A DNA stretch of 64,000 bases from an uncultured Clostridia bacterium (GTDB taxonomy: Bacteria; Bacillota; Clostridia; Oscillospirales; Acutalibacteraceae). The position numbers and the translations under genes are program-made. Location: the NCBI GenBank assembly GCA_944384835.1, contig CALWUU010000007.1, forward strand, positions 18,715-82,714. Reading direction: 5' to 3'. A model generated the notes under the pieces. The model was given only the letters and a program-made list of their open reading frames with translations. It did not search any database and had not been told where the DNA came from. Positions 24,560-33,942 of the stretch are shown here, in pieces (position 1 is the first letter of the stretch; every line of letters begins with the position of its first letter).

Positions 24560-24601
24560 ATGATTTTGAGAACAGATGCACGTGTATGCTGCTGTTCATA
24601 G
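24560..24601 (+). CDS. Candidate 13-residue leader peptide with three Cys codons
   Basis: An ATG at 24560 with a GGAGAAAG site 5 bases upstream opens a 13-codon frame, MILRTDARVCCCS, ending in TAG at 24599-24601. Three successive Cys codons before a Ser and stop look like a ribosome-stalling leader peptide. It lies in the 500-base gap between hemW and the MBOAT gene. There is no sulfur gene directly downstream, so the idea rests on the small frame and its ribosome site only. The rest of the gap (24409-24555 and 24602-24750) shows nothing I can name. Confidence 0.3.
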   Translation: MILRTDARVCCCS

Positions 24602-24758
24602 GATATGTTCCGGTATCTCATTGAGAGGTAAAAACAGGATGTGGCGCTGCTTTTGTTTTCGTGTCGAAAATAGGGATAAACCGACATCTATATGTAGTGC
24701 TGAAAAAAGGTATATATACAAGTAGTTGCTATGCAGCATTTGGTTTGTAGAACATATA

Positions 24759-24797
24759 AAATTTCAATTATTTTTGCATAAAATAATTGTGAAATTT
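24759..24797 (+). terminator. AT-rich hairpin before the MBOAT gene
   Basis: Arms 24759-24774 and 24780-24797 pair as 8 plus 8 bp with a two-base bulge, followed by TTATC. It may be a terminator or attenuator in the leader of the MBOAT-DHHW operon. Confidence 0.4.
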
Positions 24798-24910
24798 TTA
24801 TCATGGTATTTATAAAATATCATTGTGTAAGCTCTATGAACTGTTGTATAATAAAGAGCATATGAAAATTAGATGATAGAAATGAAATAGATGAAACGGA
24901 GAAAAATGAC

Positions 24911-26323
24911 ATGGTTTTTAGCAGTTTAAACTTCATGTTTGTATTTCTCCCTATTGTTTTTGGTATTTACTTTATCTCGCCCAGAAAAATAAGAAATTTT
25001 ATTTTATTTATTGCGAGCTTAGTATTTTACGCGTGGGGAGAACCATTCTATGTAATCTTGATGTTATTTTCTACAATTTTAAATTTTGTGTATGGTGCCT
25101 TAGTACAAAAATATAAAGGAAAAACATCTGCAAAATGGATTTTAGCCAGTTCGGTTGTATTAAATTTAGGCATTCTCGGTTTTTTTAAATATACCGACTT
25201 TTTTATCGGCAATATCAATGCCTTGTTCGGAACAACTATTCCGTTAATTAATTTAACGCTGCCTATTGGCATTTCATTTTATACGTTCCAAATGATGTCC
25301 TATGTCATTGATGTGTACCGCGGTGACGCGGATGCTCAAAAAAACTTTGTGTCCTTTGGCGCATATGTTGCATTGTTTCCTCAGTTGGTTGCAGGTCCCA
25401 TTGTACGGTATACTACCATTGCGGATCAACTGGAAAATCGCCGTGAAAATACGGATATGTTTGCTTATGGAATCAAACGGTTCGTGACGGGTTTGGCAAA
25501 AAAGGTTTTGCTGGCCAATACCATTGGTCAGGTTTGGACGCAGCTTTCAGCTATGGACGTTTCCAGCATGAGTGTAGTTGGAACCTGGGTTGGCGCTTTG
25601 GCATTTACATTCCAAATTTACTTCGATTTTTCAGCTTATTCTGATATGGCCATTGGTCTTGGACAAATGCTTGGCTTTAAATTTCTTGAAAACTTTGATT
25701 ATCCCTATATCTCCAAAAGCATCACGGAGTTTTGGCGCAGATGGCATATCTCACTGGGTACTTGGTTCAGGGAATATGTGTATATTCCCCTTGGCGGAAA
25801 CAGAAAAGGTCTGGTACGCCAAATTTTTAATTTGCTTATCGTTTGGTTTTGTACGGGTTTCTGGCATGGCGCCAGTTGGAATTTTATTATTTGGGGCGGA
25901 TATTATGGTATTCTCCTGATTATAGAAAAACTGTTCCTGTTAAAGGTTCTGAAGAAAATTCCTGCGTTTTTCTCCCATGTTTATACTTTATTTTTTGTTG
26001 TAATCGGTTGGGTTATTTTTGGTTTTGACGATATGTCAAAAGGCTGGGAGTATTTAAAAGGCATGTTTGGCTTTGGCGGCTTGCAGCTGGTGGATAATAC
26101 GTCATTATATTTGCTGTTGTCCAACCTTGTGTTGATTCTTATTTTAATTGCCGCAAGTACACCGCTGCCTGCAAAATTAGGAAGAAAAATTATGTCTTTG
26201 GTACAAACCAAAACATGGGCTGCTATGATCATTGAGAATGCTTTTGTAATAGCAATATTTGTGGTTTCAGTTGCATTTTTGGTCAACAGCACATACAACC
26301 CATTCTTGTATTTTAGATTCTAG
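24911..26323 (+). CDS. MBOAT family O-acyltransferase (AlgI/DltB-like)
   Basis: A 470-residue polytopic membrane O-acyltransferase with about eleven hydrophobic segments. It belongs to the AlgI/PatA branch: LPIGISFYTFQMMSYVIDVYRG near residue 116, QLVAGPIVRY near 158, the conserved DFSAYSDMAIGLGQMLGF near 243, and SITEFWRRWHISLGTWFREYVYIPLGGNR near 276. The catalytic His lies in FWHGASWNFIIWG near 317. It transfers acyl groups (usually acetyl) to an extracytoplasmic glycan or polymer. ATG with a GGAGAAA site. The DHHW protein gene follows after 11 bases, so the two form a transmembrane acyl transfer pair. Confidence 0.93.
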   Translation: MVFSSLNFMFVFLPIVFGIYFISPRKIRNFILFIASLVFYAWGEPFYVILMLFSTILNFVYGALVQKYKGKTSAKWILASSVVLNLGILGFFKYTDFFIGNINALFGTTIPLINLTLPIGISFYTFQMMSYVIDVYRGDADAQKNFVSFGAYVALFPQLVAGPIVRYTTIADQLENRRENTDMFAYGIKRFVTGLAKKVLLANTIGQVWTQLSAMDVSSMSVVGTWVGALAFTFQIYFDFSAYSDMAIGLGQMLGFKFLENFDYPYISKSITEFWRRWHISLGTWFREYVYIPLGGNRKGLVRQIFNLLIVWFCTGFWHGASWNFIIWGGYYGILLIIEKLFLLKVLKKIPAFFSHVYTLFFVVIGWVIFGFDDMSKGWEYLKGMFGFGGLQLVDNTSLYLLLSNLVLILILIAASTPLPAKLGRKIMSLVQTKTWAAMIIENAFVIAIFVVSVAFLVNSTYNPFLYFRF

Positions 26324-26334
26324 GAGGTGATTGT

Positions 26335-27510
26335 ATGAAAATACGTGCAAGAGTAATGACGATCATATTTGTACTTATTGTAGCTGCAATCGCCATCGTA
26401 AATGCGGCAATGCCGAAAAAGGATTTTTCTGAAAACGAGAACCGTGTACTGGCAGAGTTTCCTGAATTAACATGGGAAAGTTTATTTGTGGGAACTCCTA
26501 CGGTAGATGAAACAGGTCGGGAAACAAAGCAAATTTGGACTACGGATTTTGAAACCTACATCTCTGACCATTTTATGTTCCGTGACCAATGGGTGGGACT
26601 AAAATCTTTAGTGGAACTGGCAGCGCAGAAAAAGGATTCCGGCGGAGTATATTTCGCTAAAGACGGATATCTGATTGAACAGTTCTGGTCTTATGATAAT
26701 GGCAGATTTCAAGGAAATTTAACAGCAGCAAAAGAATTTTCACAAATGGTGCAGGACAGATTTGGCATAGAAGTAAAAGCTATGATTGTTTCCACTGCCA
26801 ATGATATTTTAAAAGATAAACTTCCGTTGTTCGCTCCAGAAGTAGATCAGCAAGAGCTAATCGAACAAATGAAGGAAGCCTTGCCCGGCTTTATAGATGT
26901 AACAGATGCGCTCAATGCGCATAAAGAGGAAGGTGTTTTTTATAAAACGGACCACCACTGGACATCACTGGGAGTATATTATGCTTATCAGGAGTTCTGT
27001 AAAGCAATGGGAATTGAGCAAAAACCGTTGTCCTGGTATCGGTCTGAGGTGCTTAGTGACCAATTTTTAGGAACGACGTATTCAAAGGCAAATCTCTATA
27101 CGGTACAGCCTGAAACCATTATGTATTATAAGAATCCAAATGAATATCCTGTGGAAGTAGAGTATCGTGCAGGAGATAAAGTAACAGAGACTTCCAATTC
27201 TTTGATTGAAGAGAAATATTTAAGCGAGAAAGATAAATATTCGGCTTTCTTAAACGGAAATCAAGCCATCACAAAAATTACCACAAGTAATAAAAACGGA
27301 AAGAAACTGCTGATTATTAAGGACTCCTATGGAAACAGCTTTGCACCATTTGCGGTAAATGATTATGAAGAGGTACATATGATTGATTTGCGCGCATATA
27401 GACAAAGTACTTTGGACTATATGGAGCAAAACGGCATTACAGACGTATTGATGCTTTATAATGTACAAAACTTTACGGAAGACTCCAATGTTTATCAGCT
27501 AACCAAATAA
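26335..27510 (+). CDS. DHHW family protein (AlgX/AlgJ-like SGNH acyl-transfer partner)
   Basis: A 391-residue secreted or membrane-anchored protein with one N-terminal hydrophobic helix (residues about 8-24). The signature is FYKTDHHWTSLGVYYAYQEF near residue 203, where the Asp-His pair would be catalytic in an SGNH hydrolase-like fold. The nucleophile Ser is in LIIKDSYGNSFAPF near residue 328, and RDQWVG and FAKDGYLIE are also family-like. It is translated 11 bases after the MBOAT gene from a perfect GGAGGTGA site. In AlgI-AlgJ/X systems such a protein takes acyl groups from the MBOAT partner and places them on a polysaccharide. The acceptor here is unknown. No glycan genes adjoin. Confidence 0.9.
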   Translation: MKIRARVMTIIFVLIVAAIAIVNAAMPKKDFSENENRVLAEFPELTWESLFVGTPTVDETGRETKQIWTTDFETYISDHFMFRDQWVGLKSLVELAAQKKDSGGVYFAKDGYLIEQFWSYDNGRFQGNLTAAKEFSQMVQDRFGIEVKAMIVSTANDILKDKLPLFAPEVDQQELIEQMKEALPGFIDVTDALNAHKEEGVFYKTDHHWTSLGVYYAYQEFCKAMGIEQKPLSWYRSEVLSDQFLGTTYSKANLYTVQPETIMYYKNPNEYPVEVEYRAGDKVTETSNSLIEEKYLSEKDKYSAFLNGNQAITKITTSNKNGKKLLIIKDSYGNSFAPFAVNDYEEVHMIDLRAYRQSTLDYMEQNGITDVLMLYNVQNFTEDSNVYQLTK

Positions 27511-27514
27511 GAAT

Positions 27515-27546
27515 AAAAAAAGCTGCTTTATAAAGCAGCTTTTTTT
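27515..27546 (+). terminator. Terminator of the MBOAT-DHHW operon
   Basis: A perfect palindrome with a 15-base arm and essentially no loop (centre TTTATAAA) flanked by A- and T-runs, 5 bases after the stop codon. Confidence 0.88.
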
Positions 27547-27592
27547 ATTCACCCGTTTTTCCTTAAAAATTTATAAGAGAATTTATGTATGG

Positions 27593-27620
27593 TTGACTTC
27601 ATATCAAAATTGCGTATATA
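27593..27620 (+). promoter_or_regulatory. Possible promoter upstream of def
   Basis: TTGACT at 27593-27598 and TATATA at 27615-27620 are 16 bases apart. This would give a 220-base leader in which I see no clear structure. Confidence 0.4.
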
Positions 27621-27841
27621 GTATACATAAGATATACATTTAATATAGCACATGAAAAAATATAGAGAATAAAGCGGACGGATACAAATATCCTAGTGTA
27701 ACAATTCAATATCGAACAGAAGCTTGAAAATACAAAAATGGATCTTGTGTTTTATAGTATCAGTATATGGAATGATTTATTCTGTATTATTTAATTGGAT
27801 GGAACTTAAGAGATGGTGCATAGCCGGAAAAGGAGAGAAGT

Positions 27842-28306
27842 ATGGCAATTCGAGAATTAAGATATAACGATGACCCTATTTTAAGAAAATCTTGCAGAGA
27901 AGTAGAAGAGGTCAATGACAGAGTACGGCAATTGCTAGATGATATGATGGATACCTTACACCACACGGAAAGCGGCGCGGCATTGGCAGCAAACCAAATT
28001 GGTATTTTAAGAAGGTTGGTTGTGATTGATTATTGCGGTCAGTATTTAAAGCTGGTGAATCCAAAGATCATGGAATCTCAAGGGGAACAAGAATGTATTG
28101 AAGGATGTCTCAGTTTTCCAAATAGAGTGGCAAAAACCATTCGGCCTCAAACAGTTACGGTGAGGGCATTGGATGAATACGGAGAAGAGATTACAATTAC
28201 AGGAGAAGGAGAAATGGCAAAGTGTTTATGCCATGAGCTGGATCATTTAGACGGAAAAGTATTTCTGGATCAAGCAGTAGAAGAATTAGAACTATCTTTA
28301 TCATAG
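27842..28306 (+). CDS. def: Peptide deformylase
   Basis: This metalloenzyme removes the N-formyl group from nascent proteins at the ribosome exit. The 154 residues contain the three family motifs. Motif I is GAALAANQ at residues 45-52, a variant of GxGLAAPQ with Ala for the second Gly. Motif II is EGCLSFP, with the metal-binding Cys near residue 93. Motif III is CHELDHLDG, with the two His ligands and the catalytic Glu near residues 130-137. The ATG start has an AGGAGAG site. It is a single gene with its own terminator. The motif I change may reflect a second, divergent deformylase in the genome, but activity residues are intact. Confidence 0.94.
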   Translation: MAIRELRYNDDPILRKSCREVEEVNDRVRQLLDDMMDTLHHTESGAALAANQIGILRRLVVIDYCGQYLKLVNPKIMESQGEQECIEGCLSFPNRVAKTIRPQTVTVRALDEYGEEITITGEGEMAKCLCHELDHLDGKVFLDQAVEELELSLS

Positions 28307-28342
28307 AGGTCGTTTTTATCCATAGAATCATAAATCGCAAAT

Positions 28343-28385
28343 AAAAAGGGAGACAGATGTATGGCATTTTCTGTCTCCCTTTTTA
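28343..28385 (+). terminator. Terminator of def
   Basis: A 14-bp stem (28343-28356 with 28371-28384) and a T-run in the gap between convergent genes. It may also act on the minus strand. Confidence 0.85.
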
Positions 28386-28506
28386 TTTATACTTGTGTAG
28401 AATAAAAGTAATATCAATGCGATATTTTTGGCGTACGAAATCTAATAGATGATTGCTTATAAAGATTCCATATTGGAATTTGATACAACCTTTTTGAATA
28501 CATTTT

Positions 28507-29775
28507 TTAAATACTTCTATGAACAATTTCAACAGTCGTGATGATATCTCTAATTTTAGTACCGTCAATGGTATACTCCAGCGCTTCATCCGGCGTTTGA
28601 TATACTTTTTCTGTTTCATCGTGGTAAGACTGCGCTACATAAATACCATCGTCAAAAAGGAAGATACCGTATTCTTTTCCTTTATATTCAAATACAATTT
28701 CTCTGCCTCGCAGTAAAGAATCGCGAAAGTCGTCCAAGTCTTCAAATTTTGCAAATTTACCATTGTTCATTTTTATTACACCTTTCAAACTAAAGAATTT
28801 ATTTTTTTCACTGACCGGACGGCCGGGCCCCAAGGTCGGAGCTCCGTTTTCCTGCCAGATAACATCATGTTCATGCGGATCAAAGTGCTTTTTAGGATTT
28901 CCATGGGTTGAGTTATGACGTTCACTGGTTGCTCGTCCATCCTTTCCAATATAGGTAATAAAAGTATCTCCGTTGTCTTTAGTAGTTATTTTGGTTTCTC
29001 CCGGTTTGCCGAGAAATCGTTTGTCATCTTCTTTTTTCGGTTTCCATTGTCCGGAAGCTCTGCCCATACCCTTTTCGTTCAGCACATAGCCACACTGTTT
29101 TACAATCAAATTACTGTTGCGAGGTATCTTTTTTTCACCGCAAATGTAATCTACCCATTTGGATAAACCGTTTGTTTTGGCATAATCTACGGCAATGATG
29201 TTTCCTTCCATTTCTTTAAAAGGATCACCGTAACAAATGACGGTTTCCGGTTTTACCCGTTTTATCATTTCCTGATATCCGTGCATAAACAGCTCTTTTT
29301 CAGTACGTACACCCAGTGTGGATACAGCGACAATAGAGCCTGTCTCCAAACCGTCAAAACAAAACCAAAAACTTTGTGGTGTTCCCCAGCAGACCGTCGG
29401 TATTACCGTAATGCCCTGAGATTGCAAATATGCGCCAACCCATCTGTTTCTGAATGTATTGTATAGCTGTAAAGCCATAAGCATTTCAGTGTACAGACTG
29501 TATTGAGGTGTTAACACCGCCCGATATTGCGCCAATTTTTTCACTCTGGGTTCAGGGTTGTTCCATAACACTTCGAATTTATAATCGTCCAAAAAGAAAT
29601 GTACGATTGCATGGGTAAATTCTGTTTCTTCCGCTTTCACATGATCATAACCGATGAGCGTTACTGTTTCAACATTTACATGTTGTTTTTTCACAGTAGG
29701 AATCTCAAATACGCCTTCTCCTTTCAATTGATTCCTAAGAAACAACGCTTGATTACGAAATGCTTCGCTTGTCAA
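28507..29775 (-). CDS. DUF4417 protein fused in frame to a His-rich linker and an immunity-like C-terminal module
   Basis: A 422-residue protein of at least three parts. Residues 1 to about 245 match the DUF4417 pattern often seen in phages and mobile elements (FCFDGLETGSIVAVSTLGVR near 157 and ETVICYGDPF near 196). Residues about 280-310 form a His/Asp-rich stretch, TSERHNSTHGNPKKHFDPHE and HDVIW. Residues 336-422 look like a separate small protein, beginning MNNGKFAKFEDLDDF and ending TVEIVHRSI. The DNA just before Met336 (28771-28790) reads like an intergenic spacer, with an AAAGGTG ribosome site 8 bases before that ATG. Two genes may therefore have been joined by loss of a stop codon. The start TTG at 29773-29775 has AAGGAGTG upstream. 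Function unknown. Confidence 0.75.
   Translation of the reverse strand: MTSEAFRNQALFLRNQLKGEGVFEIPTVKKQHVNVETVTLIGYDHVKAEETEFTHAIVHFFLDDYKFEVLWNNPEPRVKKLAQYRAVLTPQYSLYTEMLMALQLYNTFRNRWVGAYLQSQGITVIPTVCWGTPQSFWFCFDGLETGSIVAVSTLGVRTEKELFMHGYQEMIKRVKPETVICYGDPFKEMEGNIIAVDYAKTNGLSKWVDYICGEKKIPRNSNLIVKQCGYVLNEKGMGRASGQWKPKKEDDKRFLGKPGETKITTKDNGDTFITYIGKDGRATSERHNSTHGNPKKHFDPHEHDVIWQENGAPTLGPGRPVSEKNKFFSLKGVIKMNNGKFAKFEDLDDFRDSLLRGREIVFEYKGKEYGIFLFDDGIYVAQSYHDETEKVYQTPDEALEYTIDGTKIRDIITTVEIVHRSI
28768..28790 (-). promoter_or_regulatory. Internal ribosome binding site and start codon within the DUF4417 fusion gene
   Basis: AAAGGTG (28779-28785), an A/T-rich spacer and ATG at 28768-28770 form a normal translation start inside the long frame. 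An 87-residue protein (28507-28770) could be made independently from here. Confidence 0.55.
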
Positions 29776-30190
29776 AAAATCACTCCTTATTTAATAGTAA
29801 AGGAAAAAATCCTTCACTATACAGAGAAAAAAGTGATTTATTCGCCTAAATAGGGAAACTTTTTGAAAATTTGTCGGTTTTATTTTGAAAAACAGTAATA
29901 TCGGACAGTTAAATTGACCATAGTACAATCATAAAGAACAGCGGCTTTGTCATAATAAACTGTTGTTTTTGTGATTGTTCCGATTTTCATTTCACAATGA
30001 AATCAGCTGATACATGCGCTTTTCGTCTATTTTTATTTTAATTAATTGTCTATCTCATTGTATACACATAAATCTAAGGGAGAGAAATTTCTGCTCTTTA
30101 CTTGATTATCAAAATATGTTCTGTATTTTTACAAAATTTTGCATGCAAAAGTTGTTGGAAAATAGGATTCATAATTAATTTACATTTTAA
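29776..30190. other. AT-rich gap before the heat-shock operon
   Basis: About 415 bases between divergent genes. A weak inverted repeat (AACAG and CTGTT near 29940-29970) is the only structure seen. No coding frame is supported. Confidence 0.5.
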
Positions 30191-30193
30191 ATA

Positions 30194-30222
30194 TTGACTT
30201 TATGGGATTGAAATGATACATT
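30194..30222 (+). promoter_or_regulatory. Promoter of the hrcA-grpE-dnaK operon
   Basis: TTGACT at 30194-30199, 17 bases, then TACATT at 30217-30222. The predicted RNA start near 30229 lies directly before the CIRCE element. Confidence 0.65.
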
Positions 30223-30234
30223 ATAAGTAAAGAT

Positions 30235-30261
30235 TTAGCACTCAATACATAAGAGTGCTAA
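30235..30261 (+). promoter_or_regulatory. CIRCE operator (HrcA binding site)
   Basis: TTAGCACTC at 30235-30243, a 9-base spacer and GAGTGCTAA at 30253-30261 give the perfect consensus CIRCE element. HrcA, encoded by the next gene, binds it and represses the operon until heat shock occupies GroEL. Confidence 0.97.
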
Positions 30262-30290
30262 AAGAGGTCTGACATAAAGAGGTGAGAGGG

Positions 30291-31346
30291 TTGGAGCTCA
30301 GCGAAAGAAAATTAAAGATTCTGGCGGCAATTGTAAACACATATGTGGAAACAGGAGAGCCGGTAGGCTCTAAATTGCTTGCGCTTGAATTGGGAGTTTC
30401 CTCTGCTACCATACGCAATGAAATGGCAAATCTGGTAGAAATGGGATACTTGCAGCAACCACATACTTCCGCCGGACGGATTCCTTCTCAAAAAGGATAT
30501 CGTATGTATATAGACCATCTTATGCCGGCAGCCGCAATTACGGAAGAAGAACAAAAATATCTGGATGGCATGCTTATGGACAATGCTTATGACCCGGATA
30601 AATTGTTAAGCTGCGTATCGCAGCTGCTTGCAAACACTTCCAAATTTGCAGCGGTTTCCACTATGCCTTCAGGCAGCGGAGCGGTAATTAGGGGTGTACA
30701 GTTTGTGCAAACCAGCCGCAGAACCGCAATGGTGATTTTAATTACCTCTACCGGTGTTATGAAAACCCGTGTATTTCGCTGTGATTTTGATATTACGGCA
30801 GAAATGCTGCGCATCTTTTTCCGTATTTTTAATGAAAAATTTGCTGGGTTGCCTGTGAACGCGGTGACGCCGGCGTTTATTCAATCTGTGGGCGTGTCCT
30901 TGGGAGAAATGGCTGTGTTAATGTCTTCTGCGCTGCTGGCTGTTTTAGAGGTTGCCAGAGATTGCATGCACGCTGAAATTAACTTAAAAGGCGAAACAAA
31001 TTTGCTGTTTTATCCTGAGTTTCAGCTTGGAAATGTACGCCGCATTATGGACTTTTTGGAGAGTGAGCAAGAAGTTTCACGCTTTTTAACAAAAGGACTG
31101 GAACAGGAAGAAGGCGCAAACCCAAGAATTTCAAAAGCGCAGGTATTGATTGGAAGCGAAACCAATCGGCCTGAATTAAGTGATTCCAGTTTAATTATTG
31201 CACACTATTCCATAGGCGGTGAACATGCAGGTACAATTGGTATTATTGGTCCCACCAGAATGCATTACAGCAAATGGATCGCTCATTTGGAGTATATATC
31301 CGATTCCGTTGGAAAAATGCTGACATCCTTGATGAAGGAACAATAA
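30291..31346 (+). CDS. hrcA: Heat-inducible transcription repressor HrcA
   Basis: HrcA represses the dnaK and groE operons through CIRCE. The protein has 351 residues from the preferred TTG start at 30291, which has a GAGGTGA site 5 bases upstream. The GTG at 30282 lies inside that site. The N-terminal winged helix (LSERKLKILAAIVNTYVETG) and recognition segment GVSSATIRNEMANLVEMGYLQQPHTSAGRIPSQKGYR (shown here as a continuous family hallmark near residues 34-70) are clear. The GAF-like domain ends with GTIGIIGPTRMHYSKWIAHLEYISD. It is the first gene of the operon with grpE and dnaK. Confidence 0.97.
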   Translation: MELSERKLKILAAIVNTYVETGEPVGSKLLALELGVSSATIRNEMANLVEMGYLQQPHTSAGRIPSQKGYRMYIDHLMPAAAITEEEQKYLDGMLMDNAYDPDKLLSCVSQLLANTSKFAAVSTMPSGSGAVIRGVQFVQTSRRTAMVILITSTGVMKTRVFRCDFDITAEMLRIFFRIFNEKFAGLPVNAVTPAFIQSVGVSLGEMAVLMSSALLAVLEVARDCMHAEINLKGETNLLFYPEFQLGNVRRIMDFLESEQEVSRFLTKGLEQEEGANPRISKAQVLIGSETNRPELSDSSLIIAHYSIGGEHAGTIGIIGPTRMHYSKWIAHLEYISDSVGKMLTSLMKEQ

Positions 31347-31422
31347 TCAGTTACACATGTTTATTACTTTTATCATATAAAATATAAATATCTGAATTCT
31401 ATCAGAGTAAGGAGGAATCGTT

Positions 31423-31974
31423 TTGGCGAAAAAAGAGAAAGAAGTCAAAAAAGAAACAGAGCAAACTCCGGAAGTTGAAACGGTCAGTCCAGACCAGTTA
31501 AAACAATTGCAAGAATCACTGGAAGCTTTACAAACAGAGCTGGAACAAGTAAAAAAAGCAAAAGAGGAAGAAAAAGACCAGTATATGCGTGTGCTTGCGG
31601 AATATGATAATTACCGTAAGCGTACAGACAGAGAAAAAGCAGCCACTTATGATTCTGCTACTGCAGATGCGGTAGCACAGTTTTTACCTGTTGTAGATAA
31701 TATGGAATTGGCTTTGGCACAAACAGATTGTTCTGTTGAGGATTTGAGAAAAGGTGTACAAATGATTCAGAAAAATCTAAATGACATCTTATCTAAATTG
31801 GGTGTTGCCGTTATGGGCACAGTGGGTGAACCGTTTAATCCGGAATATCACCAAGCGGTTTCTCATATTGAAGATGAATCTTTAGGTGAAAATGTAATTG
31901 CAACCGTTTATAGAAAAGGTTACCGTATTGGAGACAAAATTGTTCGTCATGCAACGGTAATTGTTGCAAACTAG
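31423..31974 (+). CDS. grpE: Nucleotide exchange factor GrpE
   Basis: GrpE releases ADP from DnaK. The 183 residues show a charged N-terminal coiled coil (residues about 20-60), then YMRVLAEYDNYRKRTDREK near 54, LPVVDNMELAL near 88, and the C-terminal beta domain GEPFNPEYHQAVSHIED and RKGYRIGDKIVRHATVIVAN. The start is TTG at 31423, 7 bases after GGAGG. It lies 76 bases after hrcA and 59 before dnaK. Confidence 0.97.
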   Translation: MAKKEKEVKKETEQTPEVETVSPDQLKQLQESLEALQTELEQVKKAKEEEKDQYMRVLAEYDNYRKRTDREKAATYDSATADAVAQFLPVVDNMELALAQTDCSVEDLRKGVQMIQKNLNDILSKLGVAVMGTVGEPFNPEYHQAVSHIEDESLGENVIATVYRKGYRIGDKIVRHATVIVAN

Positions 31975-32033
31975 AACAAAGATTACTTTTATTGCATTTT
32001 ACTTTGTAAGATATATTTTGGAGGATTGATATT

Positions 32034-33893
32034 ATGGCAAAAACAATTGGCATTGACTTAGGTACTACAAACTCTTGCGTAGCAGTAATTGAAGGCGGCG
32101 AACCTGTTGTTATTCCAAACGCAGAAGGCGCAAGAACAACTCCTTCTGTCGTTGCATTTTCTAAAACAGGAGAAAGAATGATTGGCCAAGTTGCAAAACG
32201 TCAAGCAATTACAAATCCTGAACGTACAGTGGTATCCATTAAAAGAGAAATGGGTACAAACCATAAAGTGAATATTGACGGAAAAGCTTACACACCACAA
32301 GAAATTTCCGCAATGATTCTGCAAAAACTAAAAGCAGATGCAGAAGCTTATTTGGGTGATACCGTTTCCGCGGCTGTTATTACAGTGCCTGCATATTTTA
32401 CAGACGCACAGCGCCAAGCTACAAAAGACGCAGGTAAAATTGCAGGTTTGGATGTAAAACGTATTATCAACGAGCCAACTGCTGCAGCTCTTTCCTATGG
32501 TATTGACAAAGGTGAAGATCAAAAGGTTATGGTTTATGACCTTGGCGGCGGTACCTTCGACGTTTCCATTATTGAAATGGGCGACGGTGTTCAAGAAGTT
32601 TTGGCTACCGCAGGTAACAACAAACTTGGTGGCGACGACTTCGATAAACGTATCTGTGATTGGATGATTGAAGAATTCAAAAAAGCAGAAGGCGTTGATT
32701 TAAGTGCTGATAAAATGGCAATGCAAAGATTGAGAGAAGCTGCAGAAAAAGCAAAAATTGAGCTTTCCGGTATGACCAATGCAGCAATTAATCTTCCATT
32801 TATTACAGCAGACGCTACAGGTCCAAAACACTTGGATTTATCTCTTTCCAGAGCAAAATTCAATGAATTGACAGCTGATTTGGTTGAAGCTACTATGGAA
32901 CCGGTTCGTCAAGCGCTGAAAGACTCCGGTCTTCAAATCGGCGATTTGAGCAAAGTATTGTTAGTTGGTGGTTCTACCAGAATTCCTGCTGTTCAAGAAG
33001 CAGTAAAGAAATTAACCGGAAAAGATCCATTTAAAGGCATTAACCCTGATGAATGCGTTGCTATGGGCGCCGCTTTGCAGGCAGGTGTTCTTGGCGGCGA
33101 GGTTCAAGGACTATTGCTGCTGGACGTTGCTCCTCTTTCTTTGGGTGTTGAAACCATGGGCGGTGTTATGACAAAAGTAATTGAACGCAACACAACCATC
33201 CCAACTAAGAAAAGCCAAATTTTCTCCACTGCAGCTGACGGTCAAACTTCCGTAGAAGTTAACGTTTTGCAAGGTGAACGCGAATTTGCGCGTGACAACA
33301 AACAATTAGGTATCTTTAAACTGGACGGCATTGCTCCTGCTCCTCGCGGAATTCCTCAAATTGAAGTTACCTTTGATATTGACGCAAATGGTATCGTAAA
33401 TGTATCCGCAAAGGATATGGCTACAGGAAAAGAGCAGAAAATTACAATCTCTTCCAGCACAAATATGAGCAAGGAAGAAGTAGAAAAAGCAGTTCAGGAT
33501 GCAGAAAAATATGCTGCTGAAGATAAAAAGAAACGTGAAGAGGTTGATGCAAAAAATGAAGCTGAAAACCTATGCTTCTCAGCAGAAAAAGTAATTAAAG
33601 ATGCCGGCGATAAAATTGACGAGGCAGATAAAAACGATATAAACCAAAAAATTGCCACATTAAGAGAAACCATTTCCGGCGGTAATGTAGAAGCAATAAA
33701 ATTGGGCACAGAAGATTTGCAAAAAGCAGTTTATGCTGTATCCGAAAAATTGTATAAAAATCAAGCTGGTCAGGCAAATCCGGCAGATAATACAACTCCT
33801 CCGGCAGGCGATGCAAATGGCGCTGACGGTCAGGTATATGATGCTGATTTTAAAGATGTAGACAGCGATAAAAAAGACGGTGAAAACAAATAA
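32034..33893 (+). CDS. dnaK: Chaperone DnaK (Hsp70)
   Basis: ATP-driven chaperone of 619 residues. It opens with [14 protein letters not shown] and shows [15 protein letters not shown], the phosphate loop [26 protein letters not shown], the linker [15 protein letters not shown] and the substrate-binding domain. The Gram-positive deletion in the ATPase domain near residue 80 is present, as in other Bacillota. The C-terminal tail is Asn/Gly/Asp-rich. The site GGAGG stands before the ATG. It is the last gene of the CIRCE-controlled transcript unless reading continues into dnaJ. Confidence 0.98.
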   Translation: MAKTIGIDLGTTNSCVAVIEGGEPVVIPNAEGARTTPSVVAFSKTGERMIGQVAKRQAITNPERTVVSIKREMGTNHKVNIDGKAYTPQEISAMILQKLKADAEAYLGDTVSAAVITVPAYFTDAQRQATKDAGKIAGLDVKRIINEPTAAALSYGIDKGEDQKVMVYDLGGGTFDVSIIEMGDGVQEVLATAGNNKLGGDDFDKRICDWMIEEFKKAEGVDLSADKMAMQRLREAAEKAKIELSGMTNAAINLPFITADATGPKHLDLSLSRAKFNELTADLVEATMEPVRQALKDSGLQIGDLSKVLLVGGSTRIPAVQEAVKKLTGKDPFKGINPDECVAMGAALQAGVLGGEVQGLLLLDVAPLSLGVETMGGVMTKVIERNTTIPTKKSQIFSTAADGQTSVEVNVLQGEREFARDNKQLGIFKLDGIAPAPRGIPQIEVTFDIDANGIVNVSAKDMATGKEQKITISSSTNMSKEEVEKAVQDAEKYAAEDKKKREEVDAKNEAENLCFSAEKVIKDAGDKIDEADKNDINQKIATLRETISGGNVEAIKLGTEDLQKAVYAVSEKLYKNQAGQANPADNTTPPAGDANGADGQVYDADFKDVDSDKKDGENK

Positions 33894-33942
33894 TCACATA
33901 AAATCACCTTTGATAATAAACACGCAATTATGCAACGAAACA

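Noticed and set aside
28383..28619. 78-codon minus-strand frame overlapping the end of the DUF4417 gene
   Set aside because: The part beyond the DUF4417 gene has a plausible amino-acid mix, but there is no start with a ribosome site; it could be a frameshifted extension, which cannot be decided here.
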